The notes: generated by a model from the sequence alone, not told the origin. A stretch of 64,000 bases of DNA from JAYRZB01 sp041916675 (GCA_041916675.1 JAYRZB010000005.1:251360-315359); one strand, 5' to 3'. Numbered from the stretch's first letter, positions 24,847-34,020 are shown. Translations and numbers: made by a program.

Positions 24847-26412
24847 CTAGATATCTGCCGTAACGCTGGAGAGGATGGTGTCGACCGAAAGGGAGGCGCC
24901 GGATAGTTCATCAACGACCCTGCCGGCGCGGGCTGTCAGGACGCGGTCGCAGACATTGGCCAGTTCGGCAAAATCAGTCGAGATGACGATCACACCGACG
25001 CCGGTGGCCGCAACCTGCCGGATGGCGGCGTGGATTTCGGCCTGTGCGGCCACATCGACGCCCACGGTGGGGTTTTCGAGGACGATGACTTTTGGTTCAA
25101 CCTGCAGCACGCGTCCGATCAGCACTTTCTGCTGATTGCCACCGGATAGCGCACCGACCAGACGTGTGGGATCCGGCGGACGAACGCCCATGTTCCTGAT
25201 CGATTCCTCTGCACGACTGCCGATGGCCCGGTCCGAGAGCATGCCGTGAGACAGGCAACGGTTCAGCACCGATGCCACCACATTGTCGGCCACGGTCATG
25301 TTAAAGAACAGGCCGAGATGCTTGCGCTCGGCTGGCATATAGACCACGCCGCCGGCAATGGCGGACGCGGGCGAAGCGAACCTGATGGTCCTGCCCAGAA
25401 GAGAGACGCTGCCGGAGCCCTGCGGGCTGACGCCGGCAATCTGGCGTCCGAGGTCTTCGATGCCCGAGCCCAACAGGCCGGCAAATCCCAGAACCTCGCC
25501 CTTGCCCAGCGTGAAGCTGCACGGGGTGGTGATTTTGTCAGAGGTCAGGCCTTCGGCCTTGAGCAGTGGTTCTCTTGGCGGCGCCTGCAGGGTGGAGGGA
25601 CGTACGGCCTGTGCTTCGTCGCGGCCGACCATCCAGCGGATCACCTCGGCGCGATCGGTTTCGGTAGTCTTGCAGGAGGCGACCTTCTGCCCATCGCGCA
25701 GCACGGTAAGCTCGTCGGCCAATTCAAAGACCTGCGCCAGATCGTGGGCGATGAACATGATCGCAACGTCGCGCGAGCGCAGGTCGCGCAGGATGGTGAA
25801 CAGGCGGTCCGCCTCGGTCTTGGACAGGCGGGCGGTGGGCTCATCAAGGACGAGAACGCGGGGTGATCCGACCACGGCCCGGGCGATCTCGACGATCTGC
25901 TGCAGGCTCGAATCGAGGCTGCGCATGGTGGCTGTCACGTCGATATCGACATCGAAGGCCTCCAGCGCCCGCCGCGCGGCAGCATGCTTGGCCTTCCAGT
26001 CTATGCCGCGCCAGTTTGAGCCTTCACCCATCCGGCCAACAAAGATGTTTTCGGCTACCGACAGGTCAGGGAAAACCTGAAGTTCCTGATGTACGGTGAT
26101 GATGCCAAGGTTTTGGGCGGCACTGGGAGACGGCAGGCGGACGGGCTGCCCGGCCAGAAGGATCTGCCCGCCATCGGGGCGTTCGGCACCGGTCATGATC
26201 TTGACGGCGGTGGATTTTCCCGCGCCGTTCTGGCCCAGCAGCGCGTGAATCCGTCGGGGCGCCAGGTCGAGGCTGAAATCCTTAAGGGCGATAGAGGCGC
26301 CATAAGTCTTCCCAACCCCGCGCAATGACAGCGCGGGGAGGGTGCCCCCGGTCAAATCGGCTTGACCGGGGTTCTGTTGGATCGTGGTCTGCATTGGGAT
26401 GCCGTCAGGCAT
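24847..26412 (-). CDS. Sugar ABC transporter ATPase with two NBDs (RbsA-type)
   Basis: A 521-residue tandem ATPase. NBD1: Walker A GQNGAGKST at 60-68 and Walker B LVLDEPTARLS; its signature reads LDSSLQQ instead of LSGGQ. NBD2: good signature LSGGNQQKVLIGR but Walker B reads VIVLENPTVGVD, so the Asp-Glu pair is Glu-Asn and the catalytic Glu is lost. RbsA-type proteins are often asymmetric, so one working site is plausible. The start overlaps the binding-protein stop by 8 bp; an ATG at 26394 is an alternative. Confidence 0.9.
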   Translation of the reverse strand: MPDGIPMQTTIQQNPGQADLTGGTLPALSLRGVGKTYGASIALKDFSLDLAPRRIHALLGQNGAGKSTAVKIMTGAERPDGGQILLAGQPVRLPSPSAAQNLGIITVHQELQVFPDLSVAENIFVGRMGEGSNWRGIDWKAKHAAARRALEAFDVDIDVTATMRSLDSSLQQIVEIARAVVGSPRVLVLDEPTARLSKTEADRLFTILRDLRSRDVAIMFIAHDLAQVFELADELTVLRDGQKVASCKTTETDRAEVIRWMVGRDEAQAVRPSTLQAPPREPLLKAEGLTSDKITTPCSFTLGKGEVLGFAGLLGSGIEDLGRQIAGVSPQGSGSVSLLGRTIRFASPASAIAGGVVYMPAERKHLGLFFNMTVADNVVASVLNRCLSHGMLSDRAIGSRAEESIRNMGVRPPDPTRLVGALSGGNQQKVLIGRVLQVEPKVIVLENPTVGVDVAAQAEIHAAIRQVAATGVGVIVISTDFAELANVCDRVLTARAGRVVDELSGASLSVDTILSSVTADI

Positions 26413-27424
26413 TCGTCAGCTTCTCGAGAAGGCCTCCGACATTGTCCTTCGTGATCACGATGGTGCCGGTATCGACGCGAGAAGGCAATGGGCTGATGCC
26501 GGTATCGGCCCAGGTCATGCCCAGTGACGAGCTGTTGCCGTTGGCAACATCGACCAGGAACTGGATCGCATAATAGAACGCCTGGAACGAACGCTGGGTG
26601 ATCGAGGCGGTGATCACCCCATCCGCCACGGCCTGCATGACATCGGTGGTCCGCAGCGTTGCGCCATTGCCGATGACAATGAGCTTGCCGGCCTTGTCGG
26701 CCTGGCGGACTGCGGTGGCGGCCGCCGAGGATTCCTGGGTGCCGTTTGCGTAGAGCGCGGTCAGATCGGGAATGCCCTGGATCATCTGGGCAAAGGCATC
26801 GACGGTCCGCTGCGGATCGCCCTGGTCATCGACAATGGGGTCGATCTTGATATTGGGCGCTGCCGCTTCAAGCCGCTCGCGGAAGCCCTTGAGGGATTCT
26901 TCGAGCGCCTGCGAGCCACCAAGGGTCACAACGCCGACCCGGCCTTCGCCCTTGCTCGCCTCGATCAGCGCGTTGGCTGCCTGCACACCGGACTGATACC
27001 GATCTGTGCCGAGGTAGGTCAGGCGCTGGCTTTCGGGGGCGTCGGTGTCGGCGGTGACGACGGGAATGCCCTGCTGGTGGGCCTCGATGATAAGCGGCTC
27101 GACGGCCTTGGCATCGACCGGAAGGATCACCAGACCCTTGGGACGACGCACCAGCACCTGCTGGATCTGCGAGACCTGCTGGGCTGCATCCCACGCATCG
27201 GGGCCGATGAACGTTACCTTGACACCGAGCTTTTCCTCGGCGGCCTTCATGCCGGCAATCGGGTCTTCCCAGAAGGGAATGCCGAGCAGGGCACCGGCAA
27301 CGACATACTCATCCGGGTCGGCCGCTACGGCCGGCAAGGTGCCGAGCGCGCTGGCGGCAACCAGGCTGGCACCGCCCTTGAACAGGTTGCGCCGGTTCGT
27401 CAATGGAAGCTGATCTTTCAACAT
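26405..27424 (-). CDS. Sugar-binding protein of the CUT2 transporter
   Basis: A 339-residue periplasmic binding protein. The ATG at 27424 has a near-perfect GGGAGG site and leaves an N-terminus with a twin-arginine-like signal (NRRNLFKGG, 10-18; cleavage near AVAA at 32-35). The body is a Peripla_BP_4/RbsB fold (LVRRPKGLVILPVDAKAVEP, VGVVTLGGSQALEESLKGF, TALYANGTQESS). A Tat signal on a sugar-binding protein is uncommon. It is first in the minus-strand transporter operon, under the 27597-27694 control region. Confidence 0.9.
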   Translation of the reverse strand: MLKDQLPLTNRRNLFKGGASLVAASALGTLPAVAADPDEYVVAGALLGIPFWEDPIAGMKAAEEKLGVKVTFIGPDAWDAAQQVSQIQQVLVRRPKGLVILPVDAKAVEPLIIEAHQQGIPVVTADTDAPESQRLTYLGTDRYQSGVQAANALIEASKGEGRVGVVTLGGSQALEESLKGFRERLEAAAPNIKIDPIVDDQGDPQRTVDAFAQMIQGIPDLTALYANGTQESSAAATAVRQADKAGKLIVIGNGATLRTTDVMQAVADGVITASITQRSFQAFYYAIQFLVDVANGNSSSLGMTWADTGISPLPSRVDTGTIVITKDNVGGLLEKLTNA

Positions 27425-27596
27425 ATATTCCTCCCTCAATCGGGACGGGACATTCCCCGCCCTGCCTTCAAGCTGCAGTTCGCTGCGGACTGACTTAACT
27501 GTCGCCCCGAAGGTCGATGATGTCGTTCCCTTCGGAGGCCGCCTCCCAAGCCAGCCGCCGCATTCGATCGAAAGCTTGCACCAAAAAATCAATGCG

Positions 27597-27694
27597 TCAA
27601 TACAAACATTGCAAGATTCAATACACATTGAAAAAACGCAGCGTTTTCGTTATTTTCTGAACGATACGGGCAAATATTGTATCGATTGTATCGG
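27597..27694. promoter_or_regulatory. Repeated operator half-sites between the transporter and aldolase operons
   Basis: The AT-rich divergent region holds TCAATACAAACATTG (27597-27611), the perfect palindrome TTCAATACACATTGAA (27617-27632) and a tandem direct repeat ATTGTATCG-ATTGTATCG (27676-27693), with CGATACGG at 27662. The complementary reading of the tandem repeat is CGATACAAT, so all share a CRATACA core. Several copies between divergent operons suggest cooperative binding by the GntR/LacI-like regulator at 22641. Inferred. Confidence 0.65.
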
Positions 27695-27784
27695 CAAACT
27701 TGCCGATGGTTTTCGGTGTTTTTGCGGATGCGTTCCGAAAAGTTCCGGTGAAACAAACACGTGCTGACGAGGCGAGGTTCCAGA

Positions 27785-28429
27785 ATGATGCATGCAAATA
27801 CAGTCGCCACGGCGCTCCGTGAGGCCGGGATTATTCCCATCCTGACGGTCAAGGACCTGAACGAAACGCTCAAGCTGGTGAGCGCGCTTGTGGATGGTGG
27901 CATCAGGGCTGTCGAAATCGTGCTGAGAACAGAACCGGCCACCGAGGCGATCCGGCTCGTCCGCCAAGCCTTTCCCGACCTGCTCGTGGCGGCGGGCACG
28001 GTAATGGGACCAGCGGCGTTCGATCGCGCGGTGGAGGCAGGGGCAAACCTGATTGTTTCACCCGGTTTGACGCCCGAACTGGCAGACTATCACCGGCGCA
28101 ACCCGATCCCGATGATCCCCGGGGCGCTGACGGCAAGCGAGGTCATGTGGGCAGTCGACAGGGGCTACACGCTTCTTAAATACTACCCCGCGGTGCCTTC
28201 CAACGGGGCGGCGGTTCTGGCCGACTATGGCAATATCTTTTCCGGCGTCTCGTTCATGCCCACCGGCAAAATCTCGCTGAGCACCTTGCCCGACTTCGCG
28301 CGCCTCAAGAATGTCGCCTGCATTGGTGGCTCGTGGATGTTTTCGGGGCCGCTTGAGGCTGTTGCGGCGGATGTGAGGCAGTCGATTGATGTTGTACGAA
28401 AGGCAAGGGCGACTGTCAGCGCACCTTGA
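27785..28429 (+). CDS. eda: KDPG/KHG aldolase
   Basis: A 214-residue class I aldolase. Glu44 (RAVEIVLRT) and the Schiff-base Lys132 (LLKYYPA) are in place, and the GTVMGP and VSPGLTPE phosphate/carboxylate loops are visible. It cleaves 2-keto-3-deoxy-6-phosphogluconate or a related keto-acid to pyruvate plus an aldehyde. It sits just past the operator cluster and 25 bp before the lactonase gene. With UxuA it suggests a keto-deoxy sugar-acid pathway. Confidence 0.9.
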   Translation: MMHANTVATALREAGIIPILTVKDLNETLKLVSALVDGGIRAVEIVLRTEPATEAIRLVRQAFPDLLVAAGTVMGPAAFDRAVEAGANLIVSPGLTPELADYHRRNPIPMIPGALTASEVMWAVDRGYTLLKYYPAVPSNGAAVLADYGNIFSGVSFMPTGKISLSTLPDFARLKNVACIGGSWMFSGPLEAVAADVRQSIDVVRKARATVSAP

Positions 28430-28454
28430 ACAGGCGCGGGGCGTGGAGAATTTG

Positions 28455-29558
28455 ATGCCGACATCCATTCCGCTGATCATTGGAACGCTGAACAGAAAAC
28501 TGCCGCTATTCCCTCAATCCCGTTGCGAAGGGCTCGGACTGGTCTCGGGCTGGTTCGATGCGGAACGAGGAACCTTTGAGCAGGCTGACGCCATTGGGGA
28601 TATCGACAATCCGGCCTTTCTCGCACTCGGTGCCATGGGGCGCACCGTATATTGCACATCGGAAATGCACGCCTCGCGAGAGGGTACGATTTCGGCCGTT
28701 GCGATCGACAGGCCCAGCCTTGCCCTGCGTTTGCTCAACAGCCAGACGACGCTGGGGAACTGCCCGTCCTATTGCAGCATCGACAGGGCGGGGGGACTGC
28801 TGCTGGCGACGAACTACCTGATTGACGACGTCAGTGACGCTGATGGCGTTTCGGCCGTGGCGTTTCCCCTTGAGGCCAGCGGCGCATTGGGGCCTGCCAG
28901 AGTGTTGGCCCGGCTACGCGGACAGGGACCGGTGGACGGCCGACAGAATAGATCGCACGCCCATTGCATCATTTCCTCGCTCGACAACCGGCACGTGATA
29001 ATTGCGGATCTGGGTGGCGATGCGCTGGTGACGGTTCCGCTTGAGGCGCGCAACAGCGAGGAATCCGGGCATTTCAAATCCTGTGCCCTGCCTGCTGGCT
29101 CCGGCCCCCGCCACATGATCACTCATCCCAAAAGCGGAGTTCTCTATCTGCTCAATGAGCTTTCGAGCACTTTGACCTGGCTGGCGGTCGAAGGCGATGG
29201 GCAGCTGTCAATTCTGGGAACGGTCGGCGCCCGCCACCCTGGCGCGGCCGGAGACAATGCCAGTTCGGACCTGAAGCTGAGCGCCGATGGGCGCTTTGTC
29301 TATGCCGCCAACCGCGGGGACGATTCGATTGCGGCGTTTGCGGTTGGGGCCGACGGCAGCCTGAGTTTTACCGCAAGCTGGTCGGCTCAGGGGCTGTGCC
29401 CGAGAAACCTGGCGCTGTCGCCCGATGGTGGGCACCTTCTGGTATCGAACCAGAATAGCGACACGATAGCGGTTTTCCTGATCGACAGCACTGACGGAAG
29501 CCTCAGTCATATCAATGACATCGCCATTTCCACGCCGATGTGCGCGGTTTTTCTGTGA
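28455..29558 (+). CDS. Lactonase-family beta-propeller (6-phosphogluconolactonase type)
   Basis: A 367-residue seven-bladed propeller. ATG at 28455 has a GTGGAG site. Recognisable blocks are SHAHCIISSLDNRHVIIADLG, GSGPRHMITHP, LYLLNELSSTL, SADGRFVYAANRGDDSIA and the closing NQNSDTIAVF. No signal peptide, so cytoplasmic. The family opens aldono- or phosphoaldonolactones; here it could supply the aldonic acid used by the dehydratase. It ends the sugar-acid island. Confidence 0.85.
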   Translation: MPTSIPLIIGTLNRKLPLFPQSRCEGLGLVSGWFDAERGTFEQADAIGDIDNPAFLALGAMGRTVYCTSEMHASREGTISAVAIDRPSLALRLLNSQTTLGNCPSYCSIDRAGGLLLATNYLIDDVSDADGVSAVAFPLEASGALGPARVLARLRGQGPVDGRQNRSHAHCIISSLDNRHVIIADLGGDALVTVPLEARNSEESGHFKSCALPAGSGPRHMITHPKSGVLYLLNELSSTLTWLAVEGDGQLSILGTVGARHPGAAGDNASSDLKLSADGRFVYAANRGDDSIAAFAVGADGSLSFTASWSAQGLCPRNLALSPDGGHLLVSNQNSDTIAVFLIDSTDGSLSHINDIAISTPMCAVFL

Positions 29559-29667
29559 GGCGATCCGCGCCGCGGGCGCGAAACTGGACCAAACGGTAAA
29601 ATTTAATTGCCGGGCGCAAGGGCAAGGTGCAAGAGTTTACTCCTGACGTGCGACCCGGGAGGCTCGT

Positions 29668-30024
29668 TTGAACGCAGTTGGACGCCTGACGACCCATGTG
29701 CTGGACACAATGCACGGCAAGCCCGCTCGCGGTATGGCGCTGGACCTGCATATGGTGCATGGCGACCACACGCATAAACTGCTGGAAAGCTACACCAATG
29801 CCGATGGCAGGGTGGACAAGCCGCTGCTGGAAGGCGAGCATTTTCACCTGGCGACCTATGAACTGCATTTCCATGTGGGGCAGTATTTCGAGCGGCTGGG
29901 GGTTGAACTCGACAGGCCGTTCCTTGAGATCGTGCCGATCCGGTTCGTGATCTCGGAAATCTCGCATTACCACGTGCCGCTGCTGGTTTCCCCGTTTGCC
30001 TATTCGACCTATCGGGGGAGCTGA
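29668..30024 (+). CDS. uraH: 5-Hydroxyisourate hydrolase
   Basis: A 118-residue transthyretin-like enzyme (5-hydroxyisourate to OHCU). It starts at TTG 29668, supported by GGGAGG at 29657-29662. N-terminal LTTHVLDTMHGKPA with His10, the HHV/HVPLLVSPFAYSTY block and the diagnostic C-terminal YRGS are all present. It opens the second purine block; the next step, UraD, lies in the fusion at 16742. Confidence 0.95.
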   Translation: MNAVGRLTTHVLDTMHGKPARGMALDLHMVHGDHTHKLLESYTNADGRVDKPLLEGEHFHLATYELHFHVGQYFERLGVELDRPFLEIVPIRFVISEISHYHVPLLVSPFAYSTYRGS

Positions 30025-30048
30025 GGTGGCGATGATTGCGCATGGTTG

Positions 30049-30147
30049 CACCCCCACCCCATCCCTCCCCGCAAGGGGGAGGGAGGAGCAATTGCACGGC
30101 CTGAGTGTCTCCCTCCCCCTTGCGGGGAGGGGGCAGGGGTGGGGGTG
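30049..30147. repeat. Long C/G-rich palindrome ahead of xdhA (copy 1)
   Basis: A left arm of about 36 bp (30049-30084, CACCCCCACCCC then CCCTCCCCGCAAGGGGGAGG) pairs almost perfectly with a right arm at 30110-30147; the loop is about 25 nt. Each arm itself contains a smaller CCCTCCCC/GGGGGAGG hairpin. It lies between uraH and xdhA and ends 30 bp before the xdhA ATG. Related copies occur at 34110, 39861 and 63847. Confidence 0.88.
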
Positions 30148-30177
30148 TTGTGGCGCAAGACCCGAGGATGCGAGGCG

Positions 30178-31644
30178 ATGACGGCGGTCCGCAGGCAGTT
30201 GCGCTTTATCCTCAACGACGAGACGATCACGCTGGATACAGTGTCGGCAACGCGGACGCTGCTGGATTTCCTGCGGCTTGACCGCAGGTTGCGGGGATCC
30301 AAGGAGGGCTGCGCTGAGGGCGATTGCGGGGCCTGCACGGTGCTGGTGGGGCGGCTGCATGACGGGCAGCTGCGCTATCAGAGCGTGAATGCCTGCATCT
30401 GCTTTGTGGGCAGTCTCGATGGCGCACATGTGGTGAGCGTCGAACATCTTTCCAAGGACAATGGGGCGCTGCATCCGGTGCAGCAGGCGATGGTCGATCA
30501 TCATGGCAGCCAGTGCGGGTTCTGCACGCCGGGGATCGTGATGTCGCTCTATGGCCTCTGGATGCGCGAACCGCGCCCGGCGCGCGCTGCGGTTGAAATG
30601 GTGCTGCAGGGGAACCTCTGCCGCTGCACCGGCTATGCCCCGATCATCAAGGCGGGGCAGGTGATGTCGGACTATGGCACGGCGGGCGTCGATCCGCTGG
30701 TGGCCGAGCGTCAGGCGATGGCAGCGCGGCTTTCGGCGCTGCACGATGGTGCGCGGGTCGATATCGGGGAGGGCAAGGACCGGCTGATCGTTCCGGCCAG
30801 CGCCGACGACCTGGCCGAAATCTATGCCGAGCATCCTGGTGCCACGCTGGTGGCAGGGGCCACGGATGTGGGCCTGTGGGTGACCAAGTTCATGCGCGAT
30901 ATCGGGCCGATGGTCTATATCGGGGCGCTGACGGACCTGCAGCAGATCGAGGAAAGCGATGCTGGCGTGCGGCTAGGCGCGGGGGTGAGCTATACCGATG
31001 CCGGGCCGGTGCTGGTCAGGCGCTTTCCCGCGCTGGCCGAACTCTGGTCGCGGATTGCCGGTGAACAGGTGCGCAACATGGGCACGGTGGGGGGCAATAT
31101 CGCCAACGGCTCGCCGATCGGGGATACCCCGCCCGCCCTGATCGCGCTGGGGGCGCGGGTGACGTTGCGCAAAGGCAGTGCGCGCCGCGAGATCAAGCTC
31201 GAAGACTTTTTTCTCGCCTATGGCAAGCAGGACCGGGCGGCGGGTGAATTTGTGGAATCAGTGTTCGTGCCGGGGCTGCCGCGCGGTGAGCAACTGGGTG
31301 TCTATAAGATTTCGAAACGCCGGGACGAGGATATCTCCTCGCTGTGCGGCGCGTTCCGGGTGTTCGTCAATGACGCGGGCATTGTGGGCATGGCGCGGAT
31401 CGCCTTTGGCGGCATGGCGGCAACCCCCAAGCGGGCCAGGGCGGTGGAAGCGGCGTTGATCGGCAAGCCGTGGAGCAGTGCCAGCGTTGAACTGGCGCTC
31501 GGGGCGTTCGGCGATGATTTCCAGCCGATCAGCGACATGCGGGCCTCGGCCGAGTACCGGCTTTTGGCGGCGCAGAACCTGTTGCGGCGCTTTCAGCTTG
31601 AAACCACGGGTGAAAACCACCGGCTTGCGCGGGGTGTGGCGTGA
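30178..31644 (+). CDS. xdhA: Xanthine dehydrogenase small subunit (FeS/FAD)
   Basis: A 488-residue subunit. The first 2Fe-2S cluster uses Cys45, Cys50, Cys53 (CAEGDCGAC) and a Cys at 73 or 75; the second uses Cys113, Cys116, Cys148 and Cys150 (CGFC, CRC). Residues about 190-370 are the FAD domain and the rest a CO-dehydrogenase-flavoprotein C-terminal domain. The start at 30178 removes an upstream extension that is only translated palindrome sequence. It overlaps xdhB as GTGA. It passes electrons from the Mo site of XdhB to NAD+ when hypoxanthine and xanthine become urate. Confidence 0.95.
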   Translation: MTAVRRQLRFILNDETITLDTVSATRTLLDFLRLDRRLRGSKEGCAEGDCGACTVLVGRLHDGQLRYQSVNACICFVGSLDGAHVVSVEHLSKDNGALHPVQQAMVDHHGSQCGFCTPGIVMSLYGLWMREPRPARAAVEMVLQGNLCRCTGYAPIIKAGQVMSDYGTAGVDPLVAERQAMAARLSALHDGARVDIGEGKDRLIVPASADDLAEIYAEHPGATLVAGATDVGLWVTKFMRDIGPMVYIGALTDLQQIEESDAGVRLGAGVSYTDAGPVLVRRFPALAELWSRIAGEQVRNMGTVGGNIANGSPIGDTPPALIALGARVTLRKGSARREIKLEDFFLAYGKQDRAAGEFVESVFVPGLPRGEQLGVYKISKRRDEDISSLCGAFRVFVNDAGIVGMARIAFGGMAATPKRARAVEAALIGKPWSSASVELALGAFGDDFQPISDMRASAEYRLLAAQNLLRRFQLETTGENHRLARGVA

Positions 31645-33947
31645 GCAAGGGAGGAATGCACCAGAACCGGGCCCATGATTCGAGCGCCAAGCATGTCGCG
31701 GGGCGGGCAGAATATATTGATGACATGGTTGAGCCCGAGGGGCTGGTGCACGCCTATCTCGGACTGTCCGAAAGGGCGCATGCGCGCATAGTGGCGATGG
31801 ACCTGTCGGCGGTGGCGGTGGCACCGGGAGTGATTGCGGTACTGACCGCTGAGGATATTCCGGGCGAGAACGATGTCAGCCCCTCGCACCGGCATGATGA
31901 GCCGATCTTTGCGCCGGGGCTGGTGCAGTTCGTCGGCCAGCCGATGTTCGCTGTAGTGGGCACGACGCGTGATGCGGCCCGCCGGGCGGCGCGGCTGGCG
32001 AGGATCACCTACGAAGAGCTGCCGGCAGCGCTCGATATCGATGCGGCCGAGCGGGCGGGCGGGACGCTGGTGACCGATCCGCTCAAGCTTGAACGCGGCG
32101 ATGTGGCCGCCGGCATGGCAGCCGCACCGATGCGGCTGATGGGCAGGGTCTATATCGGCGGGCAGGATCACTTCTATCTCGAGGGCCAGATCGCCCTGGC
32201 CATTCCGGGCGAAGACGAGGATGTGACTGTTTACGCCTCAACCCAGCACCCGAGCGAAGTGCAGTTGATGGTGGCGCAGGTGCTCGGCGTCGCCCAGCAT
32301 GCAGTGACGGTGAATATCCGGCGCATGGGCGGGGGGTTCGGTGGCAAGGAAACGCAGGGGAACCTGTTTGCCGCCGTGGCGGCGATTGCAGCCAAGAAGC
32401 TGAACCGGGCGGTGAAAATCCGGCCCGACCGCGACGACGACATGATCGCGACGGGCAAGCGGCACGATTTCCGCGTCGACTATGACGTCGGCTTTCATCC
32501 CGATGGGCGGATCGAGGCGGTGGATGCGGTCTATGCGGCGCGGGCGGGGTTTTCCTCGGACCTGTCGGGGCCGGTGACGGACCGGGCGCTGTTTCATGCC
32601 GACAATGCCTATTTTTATCCTTCGGTGCGGCTGGCCTCGGCACCGCTCAAGACCAACACGGTTTCCAACACAGCTTTTCGCGGCTTTGGCGGCCCGCAGG
32701 GCATGATGGGCGGCGAGCGGATCATTGAGGAGGTGGCCTATGCCACCGGGCTCGACCCGCTGGCGGTGCGCAAGGCCAATTTCTATGGCCAGGACGAGCG
32801 CAACGTGACGCCCTACTATCAGACTGTGACCGACAATATCATCGCCCGGATTGTCGATGAGCTTGAAGACAGCGCCGACTATCAGGGGCGGCGCAAGGCG
32901 ATTATTGCCTTCAACAAGACCTCGCCGGTGATCCGCAAGGGCATTGCGCTGACCCCGGTGAAGTTCGGCATCTCGTTCACGGCCACCTGGTACAATCAGG
33001 CCGGGGCGCTGGTGCATGTGTATCGGGATGGCTCGATCCATCTCAGCCATGGCGGCACCGAGATGGGGCAGGGGCTCTATATCAAGGTGGCGCAGGTTCT
33101 GGCGCACGAATTCGGCGTCGGGCTCGAGCGCATCAAGATCATGGCAACGACGACCGGCAAGGTGCCCAATACCTCGGCGACCGCGGCATCATCGGGCTCG
33201 GACCTCAATGGCATGGCGGCGGTGGACGCGGCGCGCCAGATCAAGACCCGGCTGGCCGATCATGCGGCGCGGGTCTATGGCACCCACGTCACCGATATCA
33301 AATGGGTGGAGGGCGGCATCGAGGCAGCGGGCAAGTTTGTGGCCTTCGATGAACTGGTGGCCTCGGCCTATCTCAACCGCGTGCAGCTTTCGGCGGCGGG
33401 GTTCTACAAGACACCCAATATCCACTGGGACCGCGGCAACGGGCGGGGCAGCCCGTTTTATTATTTTGCCTATGGGGCTTCGGTTTCCGAAGTTTCCATC
33501 GACACCCTGACCGGCGAATACCAGGTGGACCGGGTCAATATCCTGCATGATGTGGGGCGTTCGCTGAACCCGGCAATCGACATCGGGCAGGTGGAAGGCG
33601 GCTTCATCCAGGGTATGGGCTGGCTGACCACTGAAGAGCTGGTGTGGGATGCCAAGGGCAACCTGCGCACGCATGCGCCCTCGACCTACAAGATCCCCCT
33701 CGCTTCCGACGTGCCGCCGGTTTTCAACGTGCGGCTGGCTGAATGGTCGATCAATCGCGAGGAGACGGTGGGTAAATCCAAGGCGGTCGGCGAACCGCCG
33801 CTGATGCTGGCACTGTCCGTAGTCGAGGCGCTGTCGATGGCCGTGGCCAGCGTTGCCGACTACAAGGAATGCCCAAGGCTCGATACGCCTGTGACTCCCG
33901 AGCGGGTGTTGATGGGGGTGGAGCGCATGCGCAGGGTGCGCGGATGA
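31641..33947 (+). CDS. xdhB: Xanthine dehydrogenase large subunit (molybdopterin)
   Basis: A 768-residue Mo-cofactor subunit starting at GTG 31641 inside the xdhA stop. The GRAEYIDD start, GGQDHFYLEGQ, RMGGGFGGKE, TAFRGFGGPQG, GGTEMGQGLY and the catalytic glutamate in VGEPPL (Glu718) are all visible. This is the bacterial two-chain XDH layout. The chaperone XdhC follows after a palindrome. Confidence 0.95.
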   Translation: MSKGGMHQNRAHDSSAKHVAGRAEYIDDMVEPEGLVHAYLGLSERAHARIVAMDLSAVAVAPGVIAVLTAEDIPGENDVSPSHRHDEPIFAPGLVQFVGQPMFAVVGTTRDAARRAARLARITYEELPAALDIDAAERAGGTLVTDPLKLERGDVAAGMAAAPMRLMGRVYIGGQDHFYLEGQIALAIPGEDEDVTVYASTQHPSEVQLMVAQVLGVAQHAVTVNIRRMGGGFGGKETQGNLFAAVAAIAAKKLNRAVKIRPDRDDDMIATGKRHDFRVDYDVGFHPDGRIEAVDAVYAARAGFSSDLSGPVTDRALFHADNAYFYPSVRLASAPLKTNTVSNTAFRGFGGPQGMMGGERIIEEVAYATGLDPLAVRKANFYGQDERNVTPYYQTVTDNIIARIVDELEDSADYQGRRKAIIAFNKTSPVIRKGIALTPVKFGISFTATWYNQAGALVHVYRDGSIHLSHGGTEMGQGLYIKVAQVLAHEFGVGLERIKIMATTTGKVPNTSATAASSGSDLNGMAAVDAARQIKTRLADHAARVYGTHVTDIKWVEGGIEAAGKFVAFDELVASAYLNRVQLSAAGFYKTPNIHWDRGNGRGSPFYYFAYGASVSEVSIDTLTGEYQVDRVNILHDVGRSLNPAIDIGQVEGGFIQGMGWLTTEELVWDAKGNLRTHAPSTYKIPLASDVPPVFNVRLAEWSINREETVGKSKAVGEPPLMLALSVVEALSMAVASVADYKECPRLDTPVTPERVLMGVERMRRVRG

Positions 33948-34020
33948 GGGGATTGGGGCTCTCGATACCCCCACTCCTGACCTGTCCGGCCCTTCGCCAG
34001 GGCTCAGGGCGTTCATCGCT

